DNA of 64,000 bases from contig OX365956.1 in NCBI GenBank assembly GCA_947247005.1, forward strand, positions 13,474,089 to 13,538,088, written 5' to 3'. Positions 1 through 12,269 of the stretch are shown here, piece by piece. The notes beneath the pieces were generated by a model. The model did not search any database. It was not told the DNA's origin and worked only from the letters and a program-made list of their open reading frames with translations. Source of the stretch: Spisula solida (lineage: Eukaryota; Mollusca; Bivalvia; Venerida; Mactridae). Numbering within the stretch: the first letter of the stretch is position 1; each line of letters starts with the position of its first letter. Position numbers and translations under genes: made by a program.

Positions 1-1345
1 AAAACAGGTAGAACCAACTACACTGGGTGGTTTTGAAATGGATTAATGCCTATTATTTTTATGTACGGTTAATTGAGAAAGTCGATCCATCGACAAATTC
101 AAAAAACATAAAAAAGCATGTTTACCACTCCGCAACGTAGTGGTCTTTTAGTTTTTAAAACGCTTAATACTAAGTTAATAGCAATGTTTCAGGTTTACCG
201 AAATTTACTACCATTTTACAGTCAATGGGAAGTAATTCCGGATGATAGAGATTGAGTGAATAAAATTCAAATTTTCTGAATCTGAATTAAGCTTTATAAT
301 TATCTTTGTTTTGCCTTTAACTGTCTCCATTATATGAACACTTGTTCACAAACTTTATCAGAAAAATAAGTACTCATCAGCGTTAACAATCAATCGTATG
401 CCATCAAATTTGCTTTTGCTTATGTCATCATTGTTTTATTGTGGATGTAAAGGGTCTAATCAAATTGGAATGAAATGAAAATAATTGTCATGCATCATAT
501 CTTAGCTACAAATGATGAAAAGTTAAAAGCAACATTAAACGAATATTTGCTGAGCTACATGTATTGATAAATAAATACATGCGCACATATAAGCTACATT
601 AGCGTAAATGTTGCATTCTCAATGCCGCTCAGTGTATGTATCATTTCAATAACCAAATATCAACGACCTTTTAGGTGTGTGTTACATTAAATATTAATGG
701 CGTGATACCGTTGGACGTACAGTGACAACATTCCTGGTAACAATTTCAATCCAGCCCTACCTTTCCCCATGAACAGCTGGATGAAAGGTTTGAAATATAG
801 AGCTCGCTAATGTCTAATGATGAGTGCGCTATACGTACATGTACATGTATTTGTCACGAAATGGAACAAAATAAGACTATGCCTCCCAACATAGATTGAA
901 TGAACAGGCTAGAGACATTAAGAACGAATGGCTAAGTTGTCTTTGCACTCATTTATGCGCAGATTATGCAAACATTATTGAAAGCATGTTTGTCAGTTTT
1001 ATAGATGACAAAGATGAATATAAATTGTGCACAAGTACCATAATTATATTGTTACAGTGACATTTTTGCATAGTATAACAAACATATAAAGACCAACAAG
1101 TGTTTGCCAACAAAGAACTTTGACACAATGTTTATTGATGACGTCTATGACGTTACGCATCAATTTTGTATCTTTTCGAATTACAGTTACGTTTTTAGAT
1201 TGATAGCTTTAAGAATAAAATATCTATATTACTTTGTAGTAGTTCTAAAGAAATAAAAATTCCATTTAAATAAGTTTTACTTCATAATTATAATGATGGT
1301 TGTTCTGCCGAATATTGCCCTCGCTGAATATGGCTAACGTATATG

Positions 1346-1560
1346 GCGGCACAGTGGTCGAGCGGATAACGCTCTTGACTACTGATCGAGAGGTCTGTGG
1401 TTCTTTATAATCTCTGAAACTCTTTTCAGTGTCTCCCACACAGCAAGGCATCAACGGGTTTGAAACCCAGAGGTAGGCTTGCATGTATCGGTGCTGTACA
1501 CATGACACGTTAAAGAACCAATGACTCGTTTCGAAAAGAACTAGGGTAACGGATCCTGTT
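1346..1560 (+). mobile_element. tRNA-derived SINE, unit 1 copy, degraded
   Basis: The head has a recognisable Pol III A-box region (cagtggtcgagcggataacg, 1352-1371). The following 'actgatcgagaggtc' matches the tRNA-like head of the unit 2 copy. The B box is disrupted after 'tgtggttc'. A body follows with 'tctctgaaact' and 'aaacccagaggtag', ending in 'acacgttaaagaacc', a tail type seen in invertebrate tRNA SINEs. Probably inactive. Confidence 0.7.
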
Positions 1561-1934
1561 TCCTTGTATCACTTCTGTCTCTACAATGATTTAATACTGC
1601 CCTTGTCAGAAACCTGCCAATAATAATATAAAGAGCGATTGTCGGCAGTAAGAAGTTGAAATAGTCGGTGATGAGGCACACTAAATGCTGAATGCGTTAT
1701 TTGCCGGAAAATGCTACTTGAACAACTTGTATTTAAATACGTTCAAATGTAAATACAGCATAGATACCTCAAAATAAGTGAAACAAACATGACAGATATA
1801 TACGTATAAGAGTAATAGATAAGGAAGAAATAAGAAATATCACTTAATGTGATAAATACCCACACTATACTGCTTGAAACAGTCAGATATTCACAACTAG
1901 ATTTGGTAATGATCAGTCATGCACATTTTTATGT

Positions 1935-2226
1935 GTTCAACATCAGAGGGCAACAACTATCTTACCATGATTTGCTAGACATAGTTCTGATCATTCATGC
2001 TAAGTGTCGTTGAAATCCAACCATTGGTAATAGCAATAGCGTTAACAAAAGTTATCATAAGTGTAAAAAACAAAGCGCCATAACTACCTTAAAATTGATC
2101 TTACCAAAATGTGCCAACGATATGCTCAACTAGACTTGGTACTGATCATTCACAAAAAGTTGCGTTAAAATTTTGCCCAACCGATCGACATACAAACACA
2201 CCAACCAACCAACCTCAAGCTGTTGG
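1935..2226 (+). repeat. Bivalve-type 'GGCCATAACTAC' dispersed repeat with ACCAACC tail (unit 1)
   Basis: Two related sub-copies, one starting near 'gagggcaacaactatc' (1945) and one near 'gcgccataactacc' (2076). Each runs on into 'ctgatcattca' and a 'gttgaaatcc'- or 'gttaaaattttg'-like stretch, and the second ends in ACCGA/ACCAACC-type simple sequence near 2180-2220. The resemblance to common mollusc repeats is from memory of the family and unverified. The short frame across it (2111-2410) has no recognisable domain. Confidence 0.55.
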
Positions 2227-2416
2227 CATGACAAATCAAAACGACCTGTTTAACTTGAAACCCTATGAAGAAAATGTAGCATGTGCGTTTCTTTATGCAC
2301 TGGGTGTAATTTATTTATCTAATAACATTTTCTTAGCGTTTAAGGCACTTGCATATATACAGCGTCGTATCAAATTAACAATATCTCTTTTTTCTGGATT
2401 TGGTGACTAATTAAGA

Positions 2417-4005
2417 ATTAATATTGTTTCTTTAAAATGTTAATTACCTCCTATTAGAAACTAATTTCTGGCATCAAGTGCCTAGAGCACACTATACCTG
2501 TAAGATTTTGTTTCAAAGATAACATTTTGTGTTGAAGTTTGCTCGTCTTCAATAGTCTGCTAATGAAATCAAGTTTTCACCACAACCTTTGTTAAGAGTA
2601 CCCAGCGGGTTTACTACACACGCTTGTTTCATTTGATTATATTTGAGAACATGAACTATGTGTATGTACATTGACGTACTTGACTCTCCAGAGTCGTCTT
2701 CACTAACATACACGTTAATAATATTCATAAATGACCAAAATACAAAAATATACTCTCATTTCCTTAGGCATTTCCTTTCCTTGTCTGTTGGAATATCCTG
2801 TTTTACTGCCTGCTCAATATGCGTTATTTGATGTGTAAAACGGATACTTGAATGATGGTCGCAGACGGACATTCGCTTGGTGAGCCTCTCTGATAGAGCT
2901 GAGCAGGTGTATTCAATTAGGAACATGGCATTGTGCTTATATGGATACGCATCATTTCGTGGAAACATTAATACACCGGGTACTTAAGTATGTAGAACGT
3001 ATGTTTTAACTACTGATATAAGTTCAAATGAGTTTAAAAAGTACAACAGTTTTCTGTCGTTTAAAGTTTCTTGTATTTTAGATAAGTTGGTTCATTAGGG
3101 AATCTAATATTTACCATGAAAGGTTATCATAATGTACCTGTCGGTCGTTTGTTGTCATATATTAGCTATAATGCCAATTATGTTCCGACACACTCATTGG
3201 CTGTTACCTACATAGCTTCTTGTGCTACGACAGTCATAAAAATACGTCGGATAAACCAGGACGCTTGAGATGTCATGCTACAAGGTAGACGTGTGATACT
3301 TAGAATGGAAAAATACATCAAACGAGTTCTTTTTTATTTCGAATCATTCACGATACTAATGTTTCTGAAAATAGAACACCAGTCTGATAGTATGCATATT
3401 ATTTCAATGCATTCATCCGATATTGACAAGTAATATTCACCATGCAACCAGATGTATTTACTGCTGACAATAATTGTAGCTGTGATTGTAAACCGCTAAC
3501 AACAGGGCAGTAACCTAAAGGCCAAGTCCCAACCAATCATGTGTGATTTTAGCACTTACGTCATTTTGGGAGTCTTCTCCTTCCTTGTACAGAGCTTGAG
3601 TCCTATCGGACTGTATTAAGCTTTTTTCCCAAACACATGGGAAGGGAGTACGGAGGTTGAATATAATGGTTATTAATTCTGAACACCAACACACAGACAA
3701 CGGCGCTACAGAAACCCGATATTTTATTTGACCAGTCAAACATTGAACACAATCGCCACCTGTGTAGTTAGTTGAACAAAGGGACGAGAGAGAAGAAAAC
3801 CAATTAAACAAACCCGTAAGAAAGAGCACGCTCAGATAGACTAACTGGCAGTTCTTGTTATAATTTGGTGCCTGCAATTCCTTAAAATGTTAATTTTTGG
3901 TGTAAAACTGACTTGGTTCTTCTCACACAACCTTCGTCAATTAACGTTTGACTTAAGTATGTGAGATCAATCAGCATGGTCAAGATATAAACAATCCTCA
4001 GGTAG
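2417..4005. other. Block A interior, no gene recognised (unit 1)
   Basis: Colinear with 38877-40440 of unit 3; only 2417-2990 is kept in unit 2 (22150-22740). A 120-codon minus-strand frame at 3515-3877 is broken in the unit 3 equivalent near 40020-40330 by several indels, so it is not a conserved gene. I see no splice-linked exon set, domain or RNA gene here. Confidence 0.5.
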
Positions 4006-4019
4006 TCTCATTCCAGCGA

Positions 4020-5285
4020 AACAGATGCTCTTCCAGCTCTACATGCACATACGTATCAAGCTGGAATACGTCATAGTCGTGAAGAAATTTATCGTAGCAA
4101 ACAATTAACGGGGTTCAAGATTAATATTGTACTACAAACAGTACTGGTGGAACTATTTATACTTATTGAAGCTCCAGACACTGAACAAATTGCCAGCATG
4201 AGAGACATTTTGTCGATCAGTATCATTAACTTTCTCGAGAACAATTTATTGTGCATTATACGGAACTGTTGAAGGCAAGAATACGATGAACTGTCTGATA
4301 ATGCGAATCACATAAGGACGTTTGTCTGTATATTATTGGCAACGACGATCTACTAACAACTGTTTATTGGTTGCTTTCTCACGACATAGGTGTACTGTTA
4401 ACAAGACATAAGAATACGCAGTAAAAGTCATTTTCCAGACAAAGCAAAATCTTCTACAAGTGTGTTGATCCCAACGCACAGGGCATAGATACACTGACAC
4501 AACCACCTAATACCGTCACTAAGGCATAAAGTTATCAGAGCAACGAGATCACGACGATATGTTGGGTTGTCCAAGTAAATGCTGGAATTCACAAGTATGA
4601 TCATGTACACTCATCATATGAATAGTTTTGAAGAGGACCGGAACGATAACTCGATTGTAAGATAACACCAGTTTCAATTTTGTAAAACCGCTAATCGTTC
4701 TAAAACAATACACGCCGAACGCTGTCAATAAAGTGTATACAACTTCATGTATGCCTACAACATTTTTTTTTAAATTAAAATCTGGACAGTAGATTGATTT
4801 TTATGATTTTTTAAAAAATAATCATAATAATGATTTCAATATTTTTAGCTGCATGAAATATTGTGAACATGATATCAAATGTTTGGATTCATGAAGTTTG
4901 TTCTTCCAAACTAAATACAGCGGTCCATTCAACCATGAAACAATAAACCACGTATTAAGATGACCGAGAAATGGCAAGTGCAAATTATTATATGTATGGT
5001 TACATGTAATTGGAATTTTAAATATATCGACAAATTAAAAAACAAAAGATACGTAATTCAATTTCAATCAACAACATGGTGGTTAAAACTTTTAAAAACA
5101 TAATTATATTGATTGTTGCGGACAAGTGACTTTAACCCTTTTTGATGAAAAAGCCGGTATTTCTAAACCTAAAGATGTTGACATTCCGTACTCACATTGC
5201 AATAATAGTCCCAAAACGATAATATTCGCGTCTACACCGCCATCTTGTTATGGTCACGTATTTATCACCCTTGACACAAGGAATA
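4020..5285. other. Block A distal part, shared by all three units, no gene recognised
   Basis: Matches 23690-24770 and 43919-45125. Landmarks are 'gaatacgtcatag', 'ttatattttatgatt'-type AT-rich stretches and 'tacagcggtccattcaacca'. Frames are interrupted differently in each unit (for example the plus frame through 'cgaatcacataaggacg' near 4305-4330 shifts in unit 3), so no coding selection is visible. Confidence 0.5.
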
Positions 5286-5393
5286 TGAGATATAGATTAA
5301 TAACATACACCTTTTAGACAGTAATCGTAGAATCCTTCTAAATATCGTCATAGAAAAATGCAAAGGACGCTGACAATACATATCGAACACCCT

Positions 5394-5461
5394 CGTATTC
5401 TAGCACATCCAGCGGTTACATTTATATACATATAGGGGAAATCACTATGTGCTAGAATTAC
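5394..5461. repeat. Short inverted repeat (hairpin)
   Basis: Arms 'attctagcacat' (5397-5408) and 'atgtgctagaat' (5447-5458) are perfect 12-bp complements, extending to about 15 bp with one gap. The loop is about 38 bp. It lies in unit 1 just after homology to the other units stops (about 5285), so it may be part of an inserted or rearranged piece. Confidence 0.5.
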
Positions 5462-5464
5462 GTA

Positions 5465-5895
5465 ATAAAACTCAGCTAAGGCTGAATAACTTCAAACTGC
5501 AAATAAACCTTCCGATGAAGACATAATGCTATGGTACTATTTCTTGAAGTGTTGTCAAGTGCGAAATATGGGTTATGTTGGAATAAAAAAATAATAAGTA
5601 TCTGTGTTTTATCTTAAATAAAGCATAATCACTTGCTCGGATGCGTACATTAATCACTAGTGCTACGCACTCTTGATTTAATTACTAAGCATACGTACTC
5701 GAGACTGTGCCTTATTCAACGATAAAACACAGGTAAATTTTCAGTATTTGTTACATTTACATGTCGTTACAATCAATTTATTCTTACCTACACACTATTT
5801 ATTATAAATAATGATACAATACTTGATAAACTTGTACATGTATGTAACAATACATAAAACATGTATAAACTCGTACTCACATGCTATTTCCTCTA
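5465..5895. other. Unit 1-specific AT-rich stretch
   Basis: No homology seen with units 2 or 3 and no ORF or RNA gene recognised. Homology resumes near 5900 with 27100 of unit 2. Confidence 0.4.
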
Positions 5896-7317
5896 TTCAT
5901 TTGATTATATTTTTGTAATGCTTATATTGTGTATGTAATGTTTATATGTATAACTAGTTTATTTAGGACAGTCACTGATGTACCTCCATTATAGTGCAAT
6001 GTCTTTCTTCAACAGATCACATGTTCATGAGGATGTGGCTCCGCGGATACAGCGTTAAATTACAATGTCTACTAATCCGGTCAGAATTTTTCAAAACAAT
6101 AAAAATAAATGTTCTGATGTAACATTTGTATACAAGTAACATACCGAACTAAAGGAACTGAACATTATGTTGACCTCATTGACCATAATGTCTCAATTGG
6201 AAGTGCATTGAAATAATCGGGAAGGATACTTGATATAAGCGCTAAGCTACATGTATGTTGGTTGAGCATTCGCCTAATACATTGTTATATAGAGCGGCTT
6301 GATTGGAAACCCCGAACAGGTATTTGTTCTTCTATAAAATCTAATGAAAGTGAACCGTCTTCTGATTTTGAACTCTGAATTTATTAGACAATCTGCTAGA
6401 CTTTGAAACGCGGTTTTACCGATTAAAAGCATAGTCCACAAGAGCCTTTATTGCAGTTGCCTGAACATATCTACGATCAGTTCTATGGTAATCACAGCTT
6501 AAGAAAAGACTTCGTTGTTAAAACGTTTAGTTTAATACATTTTGTATATCACCATGAGAAACACTCTTCAAATACATGTAATTACTTATTCATTTACTTG
6601 ACAGTTTTATTAGAAGTATCATTATAGGGAGGTATCCAGATGTGAATCAGTTTGTGGACGTTTAAACAGTGTCTGAATTTGGGACTCCAATAATGTCGGT
6701 TAAGTAAGTCTGGATTGATAATTAATTGTAAACTGTCTGCTTATAATGCTTTCTGGCAATTTGTTGAACAACACTTGACAACTTGTTAATTATACCCTCT
6801 TACTTCGTATGTGCAAAGATACACTGATATCAGCTGCTAATGAGATTGGCCGGAAATAATACAAGACAAATTAATCCTGAACAATACTAAAATATATTTC
6901 TAAGAAACCCTTGTGGACAATATGGAGGTTTCTGTAAGAATACACGGATCGGAAGTCTATATGAATAATTCGTTTCATTCGTAACCGTGTCTGTTTGTCA
7001 TTGAATCGTAATGGCGTTTCCTTCCAGAGACATTATACGCCAATATGAGTTGTATAGGTCATCTTTATTGCTGTTTATAACTCAGCAAGTACTGCTAATC
7101 AACGATTGAATGTAACAATACACTACTGGGAGGCTAACTGCCTTTAATGGTTCTAATTAAAACTACGTGATAAAGACGACTAATATTTACGTTTTTTCGT
7201 ACCTCATTCTATTTTATACATTATTGACGGTGTTATCATACACTGTCATGAGAATTCACATTGATTGTATGAGTTTACGAGATAACTAAAAGAAGAGTAT
7301 TTCTACAAACAAAGGGA

Positions 7318-8345
7318 CGGAGTGAAATATCAAACTACTAAGAAAGTTTATCATCAAACTGCCTTCAATGCGACCTTACAAACTACAGTAACAGTAGAAG
7401 CATCTCCCTGATACCAACAACCTCAAATATAATAGGGGAATCATTCAAAGAATTATAAAAGAGGTAGACAAATATATATTAGATGGGTAAGCAGGATGTT
7501 GACTAGTAAAAAGACAACAAGAGAGAACAAATCTTCATTTTGTAAAACATCATAGAATACGTCTACATTTTATTTTAAACTAGAATATGAGTTTGTTTTC
7601 ACGTATTTCCATTTAAAGAGTTTTACTGGGAAGCAACATCGTGCTTCAATGTGGTTATTAATGGTTTTTTTATAATCTTAATCTTGTAATATCGAGTTAT
7701 TAAACTTCAAAGACCCTTTTTCATGTAGTATATTATTAAAATCAGGTTTAAGTTCATTAGTTATGGCGTGGTCAGAATGCTAGTCTACTTGAATCAAATC
7801 CATATCGTCAAGTAACGAAAAATAAAACTAAGCTTTCTCCTTATCCAAGAATATTCCTAACATCACTATTAAAATTTTAAGAACATCACATTATTGCCTA
7901 TTTTGTATGTTGTCATTCAAGACGTGTCTCGCTTCAATATTGTTATTCAAACAATCATTAGTTTTTTGGCCCAGATACAAATATTGTCTTCTATGTTTTT
8001 TCTTGTGTAATGATAATGTAGAAAATGGTATTGATAATGTTCGTAGATGTGATTCCCTGGATGAAATAGTATTGATAGAGTAAAAATGTGAATTTTAAAA
8101 TGATTGATGGATACATGTGACATAAACGTACACAGATATATAAATTGAGTCGCACAGAGATGGATTTGAAAAGAAAGTCAGCAAATACTTTTAAAGCATT
8201 ATACAATGATGTTTATTTAAGTGATAAACAGTCCATGTATATCATATGATGTACACTGTGGACTCGGACAAGATTGTTCTTTATCTCCAGTGTTACTTAA
8301 ACGTGTAAATGATTTAACTTTGAAAAAAGAGTTGATGCACTTATT
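7318..8345 (+). pseudogene. Decayed non-LTR retrotransposon reverse transcriptase, unit 1
   Basis: Three reverse-transcriptase landmarks occur in order on the plus strand but in broken frames. Near 7350-7435 the translation reads 'FIIKLP' and then, one frame over, 'DLTNYSNSRSISLIPTTSNI', matching the first RT motif of RTE/CR1-type LINEs (D-L-x-N-Y-x-N-Y-R-x-I-x-L). Near 7528-7572 it reads 'QIFIL-stop-NIIE', matching the 'DQIFxLRNIIE' motif. At 8260-8298 it reads 'GLGQDCSLSPVLL', matching the 'GxRQGCxLSPLLF' motif. The YADD catalytic motif was not found and may be lost. Dead element, older than the macro-duplication because all three units carry it. The relic is seen directly; the clade is inferred. 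Confidence 0.75.
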
Positions 8346-8379
8346 GAAGGGTTTAATGATATTTCGAATGAGGTGTAAC

Positions 8380-9930
8380 TAATAGAGATACCACTTTGAG
8401 TTCGTCCGTGATTGGTCCATGAACGCGTCATATCAAAGGCGAAACTCAACGGAAACAAAAAAAATCCTTTGCCTGACAGTAGCTATAGATGATGTTGGCT
8501 TGTTTGCGTGCATCCTACCTTTATCACGATGTTTCTCCTCAGTATTCGCTTCATATGAGGATCTGACGACGACGCCGTGATTGAAGGGCATCTCTTAGCA
8601 AACTTCATGCTCGCCAATCAGCGCCTCGTCTTCTTAACTTCGAAAGTAGGAGCGTGTAAAAGGCGTCCTGCTTATCAGTTATATTTTATTATGTCCAAGA
8701 CCTTACACGAAAAACAATACGGTAGTATTGGAAAGCTTGAAATGTTGATCAAGCCGGACGTTGTTTAGTTCGAACCCGCGCCATCACTGTTAGTAAACAA
8801 TTACAAAACTGGAATTCCCAATATTGACAAATACACTGTTTAATACGCTGGCATCAGATCGTACCGTCAGGCATATATCAAAGTTGCACTAGATATTGAC
8901 TACCCGAGGAATGTAGTTCTCCGAGGTTTGTTGATATGAAATGTATCACCCAAGATGTTGGTTATTTTTTTATTATACCGAACACAATACATTTCATGTA
9001 CTTCAATATGAAAAACTGGACTGTTGTTTTAATAACTTACCACAATATTTCAGTAAGCTTTAATCTAGATTGCGTCATATACAGTAACACTACATAAGAT
9101 GACGCTCTTATAACGTCTGATTGCATGGCATGCTGCAATGTGTTCATTGCATGCTTATATTCACACGCCGCGCAGTGAAAGTTCAATGTTCCCAGGCATA
9201 TTAAACGCTAAACGTCAATTACGTCACATCACCACTTCATTAGAAAAGAACCACAACAGCTTCATAAAATAACGATTGTAATTACACGTGACACGCATTG
9301 AAAAGGTTTTATATTTAGTTGCCAATTATATGCTATATACGAGCGGGAACGTTTGATCGGTGTAGCCATAGTGACGTTACCAATAGAGATGTTTTTTCGA
9401 CAAAATAGAACTATACGCCAATCTATTATCTGTGCCATTTTACTCACGAAACAAGGAGTGCGGGTTTTTTTAATTGGAGCTTTTTTATTATCACTCCTTG
9501 TATAGAATACAAATGATACATAAACAATTATAACATACCGGTTCATTTTAACATTATGTGCGCTAGACATGAGTGATAATGACACATACCGGAGCCTACG
9601 TCTGCATTTGGACGGTAGTGCTTAATCATTACATGTATCTAATAAGAGATCTATACCATCTAATTTCTATCACTAACCAGCGACAATAGCAATAAATGTC
9701 ATCAGAATATCCTAGAATATTGGCTAGGCAATAACAGGGAGGAACTATAAAGACGTTTTAATAATGGTCATATCCTATAGAAACTGTTCACAATGCCTCG
9801 TTCTCAACATCTCCGTTAAATGAATGAGACAACTAAATCTGAACAGACGCATTTTATAGCCCTGGGAATTCAATATCATTTCATGAAGAAACTAGCGTTA
9901 TTTTGGCCGATCATTTTATGTTATTGAAAA
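8380..9930. other. Block D to E transition, no gene recognised (unit 1)
   Basis: Colinear with 54590-56140 of unit 3. Unit 2 lacks the equivalent of about 8480-8850 (jump near 30615) but follows elsewhere. The 63-codon frame 8577-8768 is not conserved: unit 3 has indels at 'ggagcgtaggaggcg'. The minus frame 9262-9585 is shorter in unit 3 (55538-55732). I see nothing functional. Confidence 0.45.
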
Positions 9931-9939
9931 GCAATAATT

Positions 9940-10155
9940 ATGGGTTGCAGTGTCTCTTTCATTTGGAATATACTGTTCATGCAAGATATTGCTGAATCTG
10001 TTGTATTTCCCATTCCAGACTATACTAAATTCTTTAAAATGATAAAACAGACCAGTGACTGTGAAAATGACATTGACGTAACTATAAAAGAGTATCAGAA
10101 GTTTGAAAACAAAATTGGGAAGAGTATGAAAAAGCGAATGATATATTTGCTATGA
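9940..10155 (+). other. Short shared ORF 'DIAESV…FFK', unit 1 copy
   Basis: A 71-codon frame present in all three units but with different ends. The shared core reads 'TKFFKMIKQTSDCENDID' and continues to 'TIKEYQKFE'. After this an A-rich tract differs in length between copies and changes frame, so unit 1 ends in 'KKRMIYLL' while the unit 3 copy ends in 'IIRRIFHF'. No family recognised and no clear promoter or intron boundary identified. It could be a fragment of an exon carried in the repeat. Most likely non-functional now. Confidence 0.25.
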
Positions 10156-10219
10156 TCCGTAGGATTTTCCATTTTCTAAATAAAAAATAATTGATCTCTC
10201 TGTATAAATCACAAGTGTA

Positions 10220-10870
10220 AGATAACACCTTCACTATGGTAGTACAGTTTGAGGGTTTTGAACGTAGACCAAGCAGTAAAACAATTACCTGAATTCAAGA
10301 AACTTATCTATATTGCGCGTCTAAGACGATTGAAATTACTGATAGTGAGTTATATACGCGTAAGATGAGATATAATTAGACTGTCATTAACAGGATATTA
10401 TGATCAGGATTCATACAACTTAATCACTCTCAAGACCTGGAACTAGAGGATATTTCCTGAAAGTCTACGCTCAGCAAAGAAAAACATCAGCAGAATACAT
10501 TGCTGTAAGAACTGCCAAAATTTGGATTAGTTTAGAATCAAAAGTCGTCAGTGCCCAAAATGTGAAAATGTGTTTATATTCAAGAATAAGCTAGATAAAT
10601 TATGATCAGATCTGGCAATCATGTATGATAACTATGAAGCTAAAGTAACGATTTCCGGAAGCGCAACAAATAAAACAAATAAAGACCATTAGGCTCTGCA
10701 TCGAAAAAACGTATTTTAGTATACGTCGCAAAACTGGAAATTATGTCCAGCAGTATATTAATAAAAGACTAAATATATTTGTACTCCATTTGCCCAATTA
10801 ACAAAACACAGAAATGACGTCAGTGCCTAGCAACCCACGTTAGACACAGAACACACCATCCACATGATCT
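10220..10870. other. Near-invariant island, unit 1
   Basis: About 650 bp shared with 32040-32690 and 56440-57085. The inner part 10566-10865 is base-for-base identical to 32372-32671 by direct reading, and I count three substitutions against unit 3, while flanks differ far more. No long ORF crosses it. One broken plus frame contains C-x2-C pairs ('CCKNCQ' then 'RQCPKC', about 10497-10566) separated by a stop, so it is at best a relic. Regulatory or structural function, or recent gene conversion, are both possible. Confidence 0.6.
10815..10834. promoter_or_regulatory. Candidate CRE plus X-box-like pair, unit 1
   Basis: A full palindromic CRE, TGACGTCA (10815-10822), is followed 3 bp later by CCTAGCAAC (10826-10834), which resembles half of an RFX-type X box. 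The pair is unchanged at 32621-32640 and 57024-57043. Motif identity is established knowledge; any regulatory role here is inference, and no transcript start is defined. Confidence 0.3.
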
Positions 10871-11214
10871 AACATGGATATTTCAAGCATGTCTATATAT
10901 TCACCCCGCAATTAATGAGACATTGTGGACTTTGAATTTTGTGTATAATCAAAATTAAAATGATGTAATTATGAATGGCAAAACATACAACTTGTGTCTT
11001 TATAATGCGTCTCAAAATATATCAAATGCGGTACTGAATAATGGTTAGATTAAACGCGCAAATTCGTGAAAATTACATGCATTTCACACATGTCAAACAC
11101 ATTTTCCTACGTACGAAAATGTTGCATTTTGAACATTGTCTCGGGGTAGCTTCGGAAAGTCTTGAGGCAGATAGTAACATGGCGAGTACAGAGGGGAAAT
11201 GTATTGAATTTTGA

Positions 11215-11345
11215 CCGATTTTATGTCGGGAATATCCCGCTGAAGCATCCTCGAAGCTCGGGAATATTTCTGTGAGGCATCCCGAAGTACCCAGATACCC
11301 TGGGAATGATTTGGGATGCTTCCGCGATAAAGGCGGGTCCAATGA
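11215..11345. repeat. GC-rich 'GGGAATAT / GGCATCCC' short tandem and palindromic patch, unit 1
   Basis: About three degenerate ~40-bp units built from 'gggaatat', 'gcatcc(c)gaag' and 'gggaatgatttgggatgc'. It is clearly more GC-rich than its surroundings. Similar patches lie at 33013-33095 (shorter, one unit lost) and 57431-57545. The ~100-codon minus-strand frames across it are a by-product of the repeat and change between copies. Confidence 0.5.
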
Positions 11346-12269
11346 CACCCACAGATGAATGGCTAGTCCCTTGCAGTCTTTCATTGTGTGTTATCGGTAA
11401 TTCTTTAGATATATTGATTCAAAAGTCTCAAGATGTTCTATTGTATCGTCCATACGGATTCAAATATAGTATATAAGTTGCAGGCAATTCTTTACACAGC
11501 ATGATTGATATATTACTATTAGGAGTTAAATGGTGGCTTTTATGGACACGTCGTGACTTTTCAATTACCATAGACATCAATTTACGGAAGACTAAAAACT
11601 AATTATCCAGTCCCACCAGGTTAATTTTTCAAATGCATTGAACCACCATGTTATAAAACTCTCATAACGTTGAGCAGGAATCCAGTGATTTGGTCTAAAT
11701 AATGGATTCGATCAAGAGGAGGAATCACATGAATGGTTCTGAATAATGGATTTGATCAAACCCAAATATGTGCATGCGTCTGCCTAAACGAAATTTATTG
11801 GCCTTTCTGATAGCGATAGTTTTGTGTCGACAACATAATCACCGCAATGAACATGGCAATTTTAATGTCATTCAATTCATTGTTAATGTAGATTATTTAT
11901 ATTTATGCGAATATAAATCTATCTTTATCCGAATTACTTTGCTTGCTCGAATTATAATTTAGTAAATATTTTCATTTGCTACATCATATATAACACATTT
12001 GTGAGTCAGTTTAGTTAGATACAATCTATCGACGACTTTCCCAGAATCAGTAAGCATTACACAGCTACCATAACAATGGTGAGTTATGTGGAATAAGAAG
12101 ATTATTATTAAGACTGGAAGCGTCTTAATTTACTCGTACACAATTTTTCGTAGACGTATATAAATATCGGACTTCATACAAATATGTCTACACAACCATT
12201 CCATTTCTACAGAAAATACACTTTACTGTTACTGCTTAGCACATTCTACTATAAAAAGATAATAAAAAG

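Noticed and set aside
3515..3877. 120-codon minus-strand ORF
   Set aside because: The matching region of unit 3 carries indels that destroy the frame, and no domain is recognisable.
8760..8785. B-box-like 'gttcgaacccgcg' as a tRNA or SINE promoter
   Set aside because: No A box at proper distance upstream; the same sequence in unit 3 (54958-54975) also lacks one.
11073..11384. 103-codon minus-strand ORF rich in Ser, Pro and Cys, also at 57258-57590 and in altered form at 32830-33129
   Set aside because: It runs over the GC-rich repeat patch and its translation differs in frame between copies, so the openness comes from base composition.
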